Assembly: GCF_011207455.1 (NCBI RefSeq)
Contig: NZ_CP048877.1
Location: forward strand, 302,576 to 366,575
Source of the DNA: Thermosulfuriphilus ammonigenes
GTDB lineage: Bacteria; Desulfobacterota; Thermodesulfobacteria; Thermodesulfobacteriales; ST65
Direction of reading: 5' to 3'
DNA length: 64,000 nucleotides
The position numbers and the translations under genes are program-made. Shown piece by piece: positions 35,301-44,419 of the stretch (position 1 is the stretch's first letter; each line of letters opens with the position of its first letter). A model generated the notes under the pieces. That model was not told the DNA's origin. It was given only the letters and a program-made list of their open reading frames with translations, and made no database searches.

Positions 35301-36398
35301 ACGAATATCCCGCTGATGGGCCGGCATTTCCATTCGAGAACGAGGATAAATAACGGTAACCTCTTCAGCCCCCAATCTCCGAGCTGCCCGGGCGCACTCT
35401 ATGGCCACATCCCCGCCACCAAAGATGACCACCGGCTGACGAATCTCGGGCCTCAGTCCCTGATTTATTTGCCGGAGAAAGGAAAGCCCTCCCAGAAGAT
35501 GTTCGCTTCCCGGAACCTCCAAGGGCTTCTCCTTCCAGGCTCCGGTAGCAATAAATATGGCCTTGTAGCCTTCTTCCTTTAGGCTCTTGAGGCTAAAATC
35601 TTTGCCCCAGCGCTTTCCGGTGTGAACCTCTACTCCCAGGGAAAGGATATTCTGAATCTCTCGATCAAGGACCTTTTTGGGCAATTTGTATTCAGGAATT
35701 CCGTAACGGAGCATTCCTCCCAGCTCATCCATGGCCTCAAATATAACTGCCTGATGCCCCGCCTTAGCCAGATAGTAAGCCGCTGAGAGACCAGCCGGCC
35801 CTCCACCAATAATGGCCACCCTATGTCCTGTAGGGGGAGCCACTTCCTCCGGGGGCTCTCCATGTTGCATGGCCCAATCGGCTAGAAAACGCTTCAGGTG
35901 GTTGATGGCAATAGGCTCATCCACCAAGACCCGTCGACACCGCGGCTCACAGAACCGGGGACAGACCCGGCCTACCGAAAGGGGGAGAGGATTTCTCTCT
36001 TTAATGAGACGAAGAGCGGCAGCATACTGTCCTTGAGCAATGAGATTTACGTAACCTTGAACATTGATCCCCCCTGGACAGGCCTGACTACAGGGAGCTT
36101 TACAATCTCCATAGTGATAGGCAGCCATGGCCTCAAGGCGTTCTCGACGGTGTTTGAGAAGCTCCTCTGAGGCCGTGGTGACCACCATTCCCTCCTCCAC
36201 CGGGGTGGCACAGGCCCGCAAGGGAGAAGGTTGACCCTCTACCTCTACCAGACAGAGACCACAGGGACGATCCGAGGAACGTTTACCTTCTAGATGACAG
36301 AGGGTAGGAATGGTGATGCCCGCCTGACGCGCGGCCTGCAGAATGGTCATCCCTTCAGAGACTTCGACCCTTTTGCCATCTATCTGGAGTGTGATCAT
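32304..36398 (-). CDS. fdhA: Formate dehydrogenase catalytic subunit, selenocysteine-containing, with fused diaphorase-like and ferredoxin domains
   Basis: A 1364-residue protein if the in-frame UGA at 33936-33938 is read as Sec821: [17 protein letters not shown] is the conserved FdhA active site (usually CAR(L/V)UH). Residues 1-80 hold a [2Fe-2S] domain ([16 protein letters not shown]). Residues 95-560 are a glutamate-synthase-like flavodomain ([40 protein letters not shown]). Two [4Fe-4S] ferredoxin motifs follow ([24 protein letters not shown]). The molybdopterin domain starts at [12 protein letters not shown]. The enzyme reduces CO2 to formate, the first methyl-branch step. The fused flavodomain predicts NAD(P)H or bifurcating electron input. 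It is downstream of acsE on the same strand. Confidence 0.93.
33906..33938 (-). promoter_or_regulatory. SECIS element of fdhA
   Basis: Eleven bases after the UGA, GGTCGCG pairs with CGCGGCC (one G-U) around the 5-base loop GGTCT. GGUCU is the apical loop of the E. coli fdhF SECIS that binds SelB. This supports recoding of the UGA. Confidence 0.88.
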
Positions 36399-36488
36399 AG
36401 TAGCCCCCGATTCCGAATTAAAGGTGGCTCCTTTATAAAGAAAAAGGAGGTGGGAAAGGGGGCAAGGGAGTTGACTCCCCTGCCCTTG

Positions 36489-37382
36489 CTAGAGTTCCAA
36501 CCAGGATTCAGAAAAAATAGTCTTACCCATCAATACACGAACAGTCTTGTATATCTCTAACTCCTTCTCACTCAAACTACTAGGATCTGGCTCATCACCA
36601 TCCATCATGTCATGCACTAACTTCACCCAATCAGGATGCTCACCCTTCGCTATCTCCACTAACTCCTTGTCATACACATTCAATATCGCCGAATATATCC
36701 CATACTTCATCAACATCATCAAATAAACACGATCTAAATACGGACGTAAATGACGCGATACCCCATTCGATACATTCGATAAACCCACCGTACTCTTCGC
36801 ACCAGGCGCTATCTCCGGCAACATCGATAAAAACTCAAAACCATACGATAACTGATCCGCTCCCAACGTTATCGGCGTCGCTATCGGATCAAACCATATC
36901 CGCTCATTCGGTACACCAGCCTCATTCAACCTCATCATCAAATCCACCGCCATCGCCGCCCGCTCATTCGCATCACGAGGCATCCCCTCAGGCCCCCATA
37001 AAAGCGCTACCACATCCACACCACTCTCCGCCGCAACCGGTATCAACCTCTCCATACGCTCAGGCTGAGCCGATATCGAATTCATCAATATACGCTTCCG
37101 ACGAGAAGCACTAATCCCTGCTACCATCGCCTCAGGATTCGTCGTGTCTAACGATATCGGTACATCCACCTCACCCTCCACTACCTCCACTATCCACGAC
37201 GCTAACTCCGGACCATCCTTCTTCGCCGGACCTATATTCAAATCTAAATAATCCGCCCCTAACTCCACCTCCTCACGCGCCATACGACGAATAGGATCAG
37301 GATCCCTCTCCCTCATCGCTCGACCTATACTCCGAGACATAATGTTAATGCTCTCTCCTATACACACTACCTTGCCAGACAT
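36489..37382 (-). CDS. acsE: Methyl-tetrahydrofolate:corrinoid/Fe-S protein methyltransferase
   Basis: A 297-residue TIM barrel with pterin-binding signatures: CIGESINIMSRSIGRAM, ELGADYLDLNIGPAKKDGP, ISLDTTNPEAMVAGI, FDPIATPITLG and TVGLSNVSNGVSRHLRP. It moves the methyl group from methyl-THF to the cobalt of AcsCD. Start at ATG 37382 follows GGAGGGAG. Codon use departs sharply from the neighbours: Leu TTA/TTG, Ser TCG/AGT, Ala GCG, Arg CGT, Gly GGT, Ile ATA, and hardly any codon ends in C. The change begins at the start codon, so this gene is probably a recent replacement from another genome. Confidence 0.93.
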   Translation of the reverse strand: MSGKVVCIGESINIMSRSIGRAMRERDPDPIRRMAREEVELGADYLDLNIGPAKKDGPELASWIVEVVEGEVDVPISLDTTNPEAMVAGISASRRKRILMNSISAQPERMERLIPVAAESGVDVVALLWGPEGMPRDANERAAMAVDLMMRLNEAGVPNERIWFDPIATPITLGADQLSYGFEFLSMLPEIAPGAKSTVGLSNVSNGVSRHLRPYLDRVYLMMLMKYGIYSAILNVYDKELVEIAKGEHPDWVKLVHDMMDGDEPDPSSLSEKELEIYKTVRVLMGKTIFSESWLEL

Positions 37383-37399
37383 AACTCCCTCCTTATGGT

Positions 37400-38749
37400 T
37401 TAGGCCGCCTGCCATTCTTTAAGGTAAGAAGGCAGATGACTGGCTTCCCGAGGGCCGATAAGGATTTCCCAATCAGGAAGCTCTTCCTCCAGCTCCCCTT
37501 TAATGGAGGCCAGGTAGCCAGGAATTATCAACTTGCGATGTTTGACCTTCTCGGCGATACCACACTTTTTGACAAAATCGGCAATAGAGTCAGCCCCAAA
37601 CTTACCGGCGGCCCAGGCGGTAAGTACCGAAAGGCCCTCGGTGTCTTTTATGAGTAGCCAAGAAGGCACCCGGCTGGTTTCGATTTCGCCAGAGACAATA
37701 AAGTAAGTAAGGGCAAAATTACAGGTTACCAATACCGGACTCTCCTCATCCGGACCATTGATGGGATAGATCCCCTCCTGAACCACCAGGGGCTTCTGGG
37801 GATCGGTAAAGATATTCAGACGTTCTACCAAGAGAGGGAAGAGAATATCTCCTTTAAGGTCGGAGAGCACCACAATGCCGGCGTATTTAGGGATGAGAAC
37901 CGAGGCGATGAGGGCTTCCAGGAGATCGTCATCTGTCATCTCGCAAGGGAAGGTTATACTAGGATAGCCAAGAGGCCGGTATTTGTGCTTTATCGCTGCC
38001 CGGCGCATGGCGATCTGATCTTCATAGAGGGCTCGAATGGTTCGGGCCCCAGTATCGAGGACCAGATCCTTTAGGCCAGCCTTGCCGAGCTCTTCGGCCA
38101 GAAAGGCCGTCTCCCCGATATCCGCCCCCTTTACAGCCAAAGGAGCTCCCGCAGCCTTGGCCACCTCAGCCATGGCCTGATAGTTGTCCATGGTGGCCGC
38201 ATATAAAAGAGGTTTAAAGTCTCCACACACATCCGCCCCAGCCTTAAGGGCTTCAGGATCCTGGCTCATGAGGATAAGGGGAGCTCCGGGGATCTCCTCT
38301 CGAACCCTCTTGACGAGATTAACAAAGGCCCCTTTGTCTCCTGCATCCTTAATGGCCACCAGGTCAGCCTTGAGCATAATTCCTACCCGTTCATATTCGA
38401 GCTTCTTGAAACGCTCAAGGCGACCGGTAACCTCATCTTCGGCCATATCTGTAGTTATTAAGACGGCAATCCCGGTAGGATGTTCAAAACGCTTCTCATG
38501 CCGGAAAAGGACTGTTTCCCCACCACAGGAGAAGGTGTGATCTCCACCCCCCAGTTTTACGGTCCGAATGGGCGGAGCTGAGGCCTCGCTGATCTTGGCC
38601 TTGACCTCCTCAGAGACATAAGGACAATCAGCAATGTCCGTCTGACCAGCAGCCACCTTCATGGCAAAGGCCAGACAAGTGGGGAACTTACACTCACCAC
38701 AGTTCTTCTTTGGTAGCATCTGAAGGATCTGTATCCCTGTCAGTCCCAT
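37400..38749 (-). CDS. acsC: Corrinoid iron-sulfur protein large (gamma) subunit
   Basis: A 449-residue protein. The [4Fe-4S] site that reactivates cobalt is at the N-terminus: KKNCGECKFPTCLAFAMKVAAGQTDIADCPY. A TIM barrel follows (GERV-like strands such as VAIKDAGDKGAFVNLVKRV, PLAVKGADIGETAFLAEELGKAG) and a C-terminal corrinoid-binding part with PVLVTCNFALTYFIVSGEIE and WAAGKFGADSIADFVKKCG. It pairs with the AcsD half of the MetF fusion and carries methyl from methyl-THF to acetyl-CoA synthase. It lies 17 bases upstream of acsE. Confidence 0.94.
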   Translation of the reverse strand: MGLTGIQILQMLPKKNCGECKFPTCLAFAMKVAAGQTDIADCPYVSEEVKAKISEASAPPIRTVKLGGGDHTFSCGGETVLFRHEKRFEHPTGIAVLITTDMAEDEVTGRLERFKKLEYERVGIMLKADLVAIKDAGDKGAFVNLVKRVREEIPGAPLILMSQDPEALKAGADVCGDFKPLLYAATMDNYQAMAEVAKAAGAPLAVKGADIGETAFLAEELGKAGLKDLVLDTGARTIRALYEDQIAMRRAAIKHKYRPLGYPSITFPCEMTDDDLLEALIASVLIPKYAGIVVLSDLKGDILFPLLVERLNIFTDPQKPLVVQEGIYPINGPDEESPVLVTCNFALTYFIVSGEIETSRVPSWLLIKDTEGLSVLTAWAAGKFGADSIADFVKKCGIAEKVKHRKLIIPGYLASIKGELEEELPDWEILIGPREASHLPSYLKEWQAA

Positions 38750-38783
38750 CGCTACTCCCCAGGTATTTTTTTTGCCTCATCGG

Positions 38784-40988
38784 CTAGACCAAAGGCGGCA
38801 TCTCCAAAGCCGGATGGCCGACCTTCTTCAGAAACTCGAGAACCTCCTCCTCTGTAGTGCCTACGCTCTCATCGGCAATCTTATCCAGAAGATCGGGCAT
38901 GCCTTCTTCCTCACAACGCTTAAGGAGTTTGTCCTTTAGCTCCTCTTTGAGCATCTTGGGCATCCAGACCACCCGCTTAAGCCCTCCCTCGGCTTTGAGG
39001 AACTTCCGACTGGTAATGTAGTGTTTGGAAACACCCAAAAAGCCCGGAGTCACCTGACCGCCGCCAACCATTCCGGCCATAGTGGTAAACTTCATCCCGG
39101 TAGGAGTCATTCCCAGATAGTCACGATTGACGATCATAATGCCGTTGCAGGCCGGAAGCATGGTGGCAATACACTCAAAGCAACCACAGGCCGTCATGGG
39201 ATCGACCATCAGGCTATAGAGAGAGACCCTTTCCACCTTGTTACGGCTATTTTTATAGACATATTCGTTGATTCCCTTGAACTGACCGAGAACCGGATCA
39301 ATACACTCTCCTTTGGGGACAGGCTGGTTAGGACCAGTGGGGTTGATCTCATAAGAAGCCTTACCATCGAGCCAGTTGTAGGCCCCACACATCCCCACCC
39401 GCTCCGGGGTAATGATGCAGACATGATTAGGGGCAAAAGACTGGCAAAGGGTACAGGAGTAGAAAATCTCTTCGGTCTCATCGGTCATACCCTCAATCCG
39501 GGCATCCCGGCGGGCATAGACCTGTTTGGCCAGCTCCATGATCTCCTTGACCTTATCTTCCTCGGTGTAAATGGTCACCTGAACCTTATCAATTATGGAA
39601 CCAAAATCTTGGTGAAGCTTAGCGTGAAGAATGCGGCCAATATGCTCAAATTTAAACCCCTTCTCTCGGGCCTGCTTGCTTACCCTGAGCCACATGATGT
39701 TTCTCTGGCCCACGTGCATAATGCCCTGGGCATAGTTGATGAGATGATGAAACTGACGCTCAATAATGGGCTCGAAATCCTCTTGCATGCTCCGACCGGC
39801 CACTTCCACCAAGATAGCCAGGGGAAGACGACTTCCCTCAGAAACTTCATCCATCTCCGGCCCCACCACCTCTACCTTGCCGTCCTGCACCTCATGCATC
39901 TCCCGAGAAAGGAGAAGCTCTACCGCCATGGTCTTACCACCGCCGCACTCAAGGTAGAGGTCGTCTTTACGGACGCGTTCCCCCTCAAAGGCCGGACCAT
40001 AGGAGACGGGAATATCGATCTTGGTGACCGTGACCTTAAGCCCTCTGACCTCGATGGCCTTCTGAACGATCTCCTCATGGGGAACATTGCTGACCACATG
40101 TTCATAGGTGCAGATTCCGGTGGGCAGAATCTGCGGGATATCCCAATCAGAGATGGTAGGGAAGCCCCAGTTTATAGCCCCAGCGGCATTGGCATACCAC
40201 TCGTCTGAGACCGGCCCGAAGGCAATAACAAAGGCAAAGGTTCGGTCCTTATTGTAGAGAAGATTGCCCAGATAATCTCCTGGTTTGATGCCCCCGAAGG
40301 CCAAAGCCACCCGACAGGCAAAACCTATGGCAAAGATGGCCGATGAGGTTGTCGGCCCAAAAGGAACCAGACGGGTGCTCCAGCCTATCTGAACATCCTG
40401 GTGGAGAAGTTGCTCGGCCATACGGCGGCCATCGGTATCCGAGTGCATAAAAACATAGAGGTTCTTTTCTTGAAGTTCACGGGCGATTTTGACGGCCGTC
40501 TCCTCAGAAGGAGGGGCCCCCAAAATGGCGGCAAACCCAGGGGCCGTACCATCGACGAACTCCACCCCCCTCTTTCGGAAGATGACGTCATCAGCGGCCC
40601 CCAGCCAGATACGATCGCCAACAGGATCCTCTGTCTTGGTGTAAAAATCGGGATCCTCCAGGTAGCGAATCGCCTCGACAACCTCCTCAGCAAAAAAGGT
40701 GGCCATGCCGGCATCCAGGGCCGGACCAAGGTAAGGAAGCCAATGATGTTCATCTGGTACCGGCGGCAGAAGCTTTCGGGCCTCCTCCAGAGCCTCTTGA
40801 CAATCTCCGAGTTTTTTGACCGGAAGTCCCAGAATAGAATAGATAATCGGCAAATAATAGGCCGTATTTGGAAAGGCCACCTCCTGATCCTTTCCAAACT
40901 TCTTGACCGCCTCTTCATATTTGGCCCAGGCCTCATCGACAATCTTGTGGGACCCACGAATGGCAGCACTAGCGATGATCTTGGACAT
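38784..40988 (-). CDS. acsB: Acetyl-CoA synthase catalytic subunit (CO dehydrogenase/ACS alpha or beta)
   Basis: A 734-residue protein. A-cluster ligands are clear: SCTLCQSFAPNHVCIITPERVGMCGAYNW and TACGCFECI, which supply the [4Fe-4S] and the Cys-Gly-Cys nickel site. The N-terminal domain (about residues 1-310) is present (SAAIRGSHKIVDEAWAKYEEAVKKFG), so this is the bacterial, full-length form. It condenses CO from CooS, methyl from AcsCD and CoA into acetyl-CoA. ATG 40988 is preferred over an in-frame TTG 12 bases earlier. Confidence 0.95.
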   Translation of the reverse strand: MSKIIASAAIRGSHKIVDEAWAKYEEAVKKFGKDQEVAFPNTAYYLPIIYSILGLPVKKLGDCQEALEEARKLLPPVPDEHHWLPYLGPALDAGMATFFAEEVVEAIRYLEDPDFYTKTEDPVGDRIWLGAADDVIFRKRGVEFVDGTAPGFAAILGAPPSEETAVKIARELQEKNLYVFMHSDTDGRRMAEQLLHQDVQIGWSTRLVPFGPTTSSAIFAIGFACRVALAFGGIKPGDYLGNLLYNKDRTFAFVIAFGPVSDEWYANAAGAINWGFPTISDWDIPQILPTGICTYEHVVSNVPHEEIVQKAIEVRGLKVTVTKIDIPVSYGPAFEGERVRKDDLYLECGGGKTMAVELLLSREMHEVQDGKVEVVGPEMDEVSEGSRLPLAILVEVAGRSMQEDFEPIIERQFHHLINYAQGIMHVGQRNIMWLRVSKQAREKGFKFEHIGRILHAKLHQDFGSIIDKVQVTIYTEEDKVKEIMELAKQVYARRDARIEGMTDETEEIFYSCTLCQSFAPNHVCIITPERVGMCGAYNWLDGKASYEINPTGPNQPVPKGECIDPVLGQFKGINEYVYKNSRNKVERVSLYSLMVDPMTACGCFECIATMLPACNGIMIVNRDYLGMTPTGMKFTTMAGMVGGGQVTPGFLGVSKHYITSRKFLKAEGGLKRVVWMPKMLKEELKDKLLKRCEEEGMPDLLDKIADESVGTTEEEVLEFLKKVGHPALEMPPLV

Positions 40989-41022
40989 AGTTCTTCTCAA
41001 CCCCCCTGTTATAGTCTCGTTT

Positions 41023-43677
41023 TTAAACCATGGCCTTGATGAGGGCCTTGGCCAGGGCGATAGCCCTGGGATGACGCATTATCAAGAAATCGCCGCCAGC
41101 CAGCATCATGCAGACAGCGGTAATAGCCTCCATAAGGACGGCCCGCCTCTCTTGATCCCCCAGCAGATCATCACTGGGAAGCCCGGCCTCTTTGCTCTTC
41201 CAGACCTCTCGCCCCAGATTACAGATAAAGGGAACCTGAAGCTTATCATCCTGCTGATAGAGGGCGGCCAATCTAATCCTTTCCATAACCGAATAGGTGT
41301 ACTCCAGCCCATACCCCAGAGCTCCAATAGAGGGATCCATAAGAATCCGCTCCAGAGGAACTCCAAGGTTTTCCAGGAGGATGTTGAGCTGCTTAGCCAG
41401 GTTTACGTCTATAGGGCTTGAGGCCACTACAGGATATTGATAGGCCAAGGCTGTGGCCCCCAGTTGGCGGTAATTCTGATCAACTACCGGACCGATAAGG
41501 ACGTTTTTGGGGCCCACCACCTCAGCTACCTGACGCATAACCTCGGTGTCTTTCTCGGCGTTACCGCACCCCCAGATAATCAAAGGAACATCCACAGCCT
41601 CAGAGACGGCCTTGGCTACCTGGGCCACCTCCTCGGCCGGACGATCCTGGGCGTTAGGATCAGCTCCAACAGCGTAGAGGCAGATAGCCTCGGCTTGATA
41701 AGATTCAACGCACTTTTTGGCCCAGGCCGCCGGATCACCGATGACATCGCCAAAGTAACGCAAAAGCGGCTCTGGCCACTCCTCAGGTTTGGTATCCAGG
41801 ACCTCCATGGCTATGCGAGGAGGATTTTTCATCTCTCCCTCAAAAAGATGGAACGGCAGGGCGTTGGTCCCCCCGGCGGCTATGGCCTTATCTCCAACGC
41901 CAATGGTTACCTCCTTGATCTCTCCATTTGCCGGATCAAGGACCACATCTTTGGGAATAGAACGAAGGCGATCAAATAGAGACTTCTCTTCCCGGGCCAA
42001 TTCAAACTCAAGGGCCTCCACCGGGGCAGGAGGAGCCTCCTCTTTGGGAGGTTCAGCCTCTTTGGCCTCTTTTTCCCTCTCAGCTATCAGGGTCTCCACC
42101 CGGGAAAGGCCTTCCTTGGCCTCGGGATGATCCGGCTTGAGTTTAAGGACGGCCTCAAAGGACTCCTTGGCCTTATCAAGGTCTTCGGCCTCAAGAGCCG
42201 TCCGAGCACCGGCCAACAATTCGGCTATCTCCCGGCGCTCCTTTATCTCCGTTAGGCCTTCTCTGGCCGGAGCATTTTCCGGCTCAAGTTCAAGGACTTC
42301 CTTAAAATGCCCCTCGGCCTTATCAAGATCACCAGCATCAAGAGCGGCCTTGGCGGCAGTAATAAGGCTGGCCACCTTGGCGGCCTTTTCCTCCTCCTCC
42401 CGTTTGCGGGCCTCCTCTGCCGGAGCCTCCGCCTCAGCCGGGGCCTCAGGTGGAGGAGGCACTTCTGCCGAGGGTGGAGAGGGCTCAGATGGTCTGGCCT
42501 CAGCCCCAGCCCCCAGGAGGGTCTCTTCAAGGCCAGCAATACCTTTAGTCAGGGCCTCGGCCCCTTTCATTAAATCACCAATACCAGCCTTAAGGACCGA
42601 GAAAACCTCCTTCAGGGCCTCGATGGGAAGAGAGGGAGCCGCCGGTGGTGTTACCTGAGGCGGAGCCTCAGGAGCGACCTCCTCCGGAGCCTCTTCCTTG
42701 GGCGGTGTCACCTCTAGAGGCTCCTTAGAGACCAGACGAACAGTAGGTTCAACTTCTTCCATCTCTGGCCGGGGATAAAGACCGGCCGCTTTGACGATCT
42801 CCGGAACAGCGGCCTCCCACTCAATGGCCATAATATGGACCCCGGCTACTCCGGGAATCTCCCGAAGTTGACCGATTATCTCCACGGCGATTTTAATCCC
42901 CTCCTCGCGGGGATCCTTGGCCTCTTTCATTCGTTTTAGCAAATCGTCTGGCACATCAAGCCCAGGAACAAATTTCTTCATATAGTTGGCCATACCGGCA
43001 GACTTAAAAGGCGTCACTCCAGCCAGAATATAGACTTTCTTATCCAGGCCGAGATCCCGAACCATTTCCATAAACTTGGCAAAGCGCTCTACGTTATAGA
43101 CGATCTGGGTCTGGATAAAGTCTGCACCAGCTTCGATTTTTTTGGCCAGACGATAGACCCGAAACTCAAAGGGATCGGCGAAGGGATTAGCTGCCGCTCC
43201 CAGAAAGAATCGCGGCTCCTGGCCCTTTATCTCCTCCCCGCACTGAAAACGGCGCTCATCGCGCATCTCCCGGACCATGGCCAGCATCTGAATGGAATCT
43301 AGATCAAAGACCCCCTTGGCCTGAGGATGATTGCCGAACTTGTGATGATCGCCGGTAAGACAGAGAAGATTCTTAATCCCCAAGGCCGCCGCCCCCAGAA
43401 GATCAGACTGCATGGCAATCCGGTTGCGATCCCGGCAGGTCATCTGAATAACAGGCTCGATCCCCTCCGTCATAATAAGGACGGCCGAGGCGATAGAAGA
43501 CATGCGCACAATAGCCGTCTGACAATCAGTGATGTTGGCGGCATCAACATAGCCTTTGATCAGACGCGCCTTCTCCAGGACCACCTCTGGATCGGCGTTT
43601 TTAGGCGGACCAATTTCAGCGGTGACGGCAAACTCTCCGGAGGTTAAAACCTTCTCTAAATGGCTTCCTGACTTCAC
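41023..43677 (-). CDS. metF-acsD: Fusion of methylenetetrahydrofolate reductase (MetF) and corrinoid Fe-S protein small subunit (AcsD)
   Basis: A single 884-residue frame. Residues 1-300 are MetF: FAVTAEIGPPKNADPEVVLEKA, DAANITDCQTAIVRMSS, LLCLTGDHHKFGNHPQAKGV, FIQTQIVYN, YILAGVTPFKSAGMANYM. Residues 300-440 form a Pro/Ala/Glu-rich linker with an amphipathic helix (LKEVFSVLKAGIGDLMKGAEAL). Residues 440-555 have two TPR-like repeats (ALDAGDLDKAEGHFKEVLEL and TALEAEDLDKAKESFEAVLK). Residues 575-884 are AcsD (GDKAIAAGGTNALPFHLFEGEMKNPP, IGALGYGLEYTYSVMERIRL, NLGREVWKSKE). I see no frameshift or stop at the joints. The two halves normally are separate genes doing consecutive methyl-branch steps. 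Confidence 0.93.
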   Translation of the reverse strand: MKSGSHLEKVLTSGEFAVTAEIGPPKNADPEVVLEKARLIKGYVDAANITDCQTAIVRMSSIASAVLIMTEGIEPVIQMTCRDRNRIAMQSDLLGAAALGIKNLLCLTGDHHKFGNHPQAKGVFDLDSIQMLAMVREMRDERRFQCGEEIKGQEPRFFLGAAANPFADPFEFRVYRLAKKIEAGADFIQTQIVYNVERFAKFMEMVRDLGLDKKVYILAGVTPFKSAGMANYMKKFVPGLDVPDDLLKRMKEAKDPREEGIKIAVEIIGQLREIPGVAGVHIMAIEWEAAVPEIVKAAGLYPRPEMEEVEPTVRLVSKEPLEVTPPKEEAPEEVAPEAPPQVTPPAAPSLPIEALKEVFSVLKAGIGDLMKGAEALTKGIAGLEETLLGAGAEARPSEPSPPSAEVPPPPEAPAEAEAPAEEARKREEEEKAAKVASLITAAKAALDAGDLDKAEGHFKEVLELEPENAPAREGLTEIKERREIAELLAGARTALEAEDLDKAKESFEAVLKLKPDHPEAKEGLSRVETLIAEREKEAKEAEPPKEEAPPAPVEALEFELAREEKSLFDRLRSIPKDVVLDPANGEIKEVTIGVGDKAIAAGGTNALPFHLFEGEMKNPPRIAMEVLDTKPEEWPEPLLRYFGDVIGDPAAWAKKCVESYQAEAICLYAVGADPNAQDRPAEEVAQVAKAVSEAVDVPLIIWGCGNAEKDTEVMRQVAEVVGPKNVLIGPVVDQNYRQLGATALAYQYPVVASSPIDVNLAKQLNILLENLGVPLERILMDPSIGALGYGLEYTYSVMERIRLAALYQQDDKLQVPFICNLGREVWKSKEAGLPSDDLLGDQERRAVLMEAITAVCMMLAGGDFLIMRHPRAIALAKALIKAMV

Positions 43678-43698
43678 AGAAACCTCCTTGAATGTTTT

Positions 43699-44370
43699 CT
43701 ACCGGGCCAGAAGATCCTCACGCTTTCGTCTTCTTAATCCCCCATGACCTGCTGGAGTCCAATCCTTAGCCGGCATAATCTGCTTCATGTTTTCCAGCCG
43801 ATTAAGTCTCTTGAGACGTTCATATATCTCGTGCCAGACACAGGGGACATCAGGACGGATCTCACACTTTCCACCTTGAGATCCACCGCAAGGACCATTG
43901 AGAAGATTTTTAGCACAGCGAGCAATGGGACACAGACCGGCTGTGAGGTGAAGGATACAATCACCACAGCCCCGACACTTCTCCTCCCAACTGCCAGCCT
44001 CCAGATTGGCCCCATAGAAAGTGGTATTTAAGGCCGGAAAAACGAGGGTATCCGGATAGCGGTCAGCGATAAGGTTCACCCCCACACCACAGGCCATAGA
44101 AAGTATGGCTTCAAAGTCTTTGGCCATCTCCGCCAGAGGCTCAAGGTATTCAGGATCACATTGGCGGACAAAAGTCTCCTGGAGAACCTCCATCTCCTGA
44201 CCGGCCTTTTTGGCCGCCAGTTTAAGGGCTTCAGCGAGGGTGGCTACCTCCTTCTCGCCCCCGGCATTACATACAGCTACACATCCCCGACAGCCTAAAA
44301 TCAGGACCTTTTTGAAGCTCTTGACCATAGAAAAGATCTCTTCAAGCGGCTTCCTCTCAGCAATAATCAT
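43699..44370 (-). CDS. metV: MetV, Fe-S/zinc partner of methylenetetrahydrofolate reductase
   Basis: A 223-residue protein of the MTHFR C-terminal family. It starts with EERKP-like MIIAERKPLEEIFSMVKSFKKVLILGCRGCVAVCNAGG, then CDPEYLEPLAEMAKDFEAILSMACGVGVN. A Cys-rich C-terminal half follows (CRGCGDCILHLTAGLCPIARCAKNLLNGPCGGSQGGKCEI). MetV receives electrons and passes them to MetF flavin. It lies 21 bases upstream of the metF-acsD fusion and directly follows hdrC/mvhD genes, as in the Moorella metVF-hdrCBA-mvhD cluster. Confidence 0.92.
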   Translation of the reverse strand: MIIAERKPLEEIFSMVKSFKKVLILGCRGCVAVCNAGGEKEVATLAEALKLAAKKAGQEMEVLQETFVRQCDPEYLEPLAEMAKDFEAILSMACGVGVNLIADRYPDTLVFPALNTTFYGANLEAGSWEEKCRGCGDCILHLTAGLCPIARCAKNLLNGPCGGSQGGKCEIRPDVPCVWHEIYERLKRLNRLENMKQIMPAKDWTPAGHGGLRRRKREDLLAR

Positions 44371-44419
44371 AGGCTACTCCTTGAAACATTTACCGAATAA
44401 GAATTTCGGAACCAGCTCA

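Noticed and set aside
33936-36398. fdhA reading as two separate genes split by a stop
   Set aside because: The UGA is at the Sec position of formate dehydrogenases and a GGUCU-loop SECIS follows, so one selenoprotein is the better reading.
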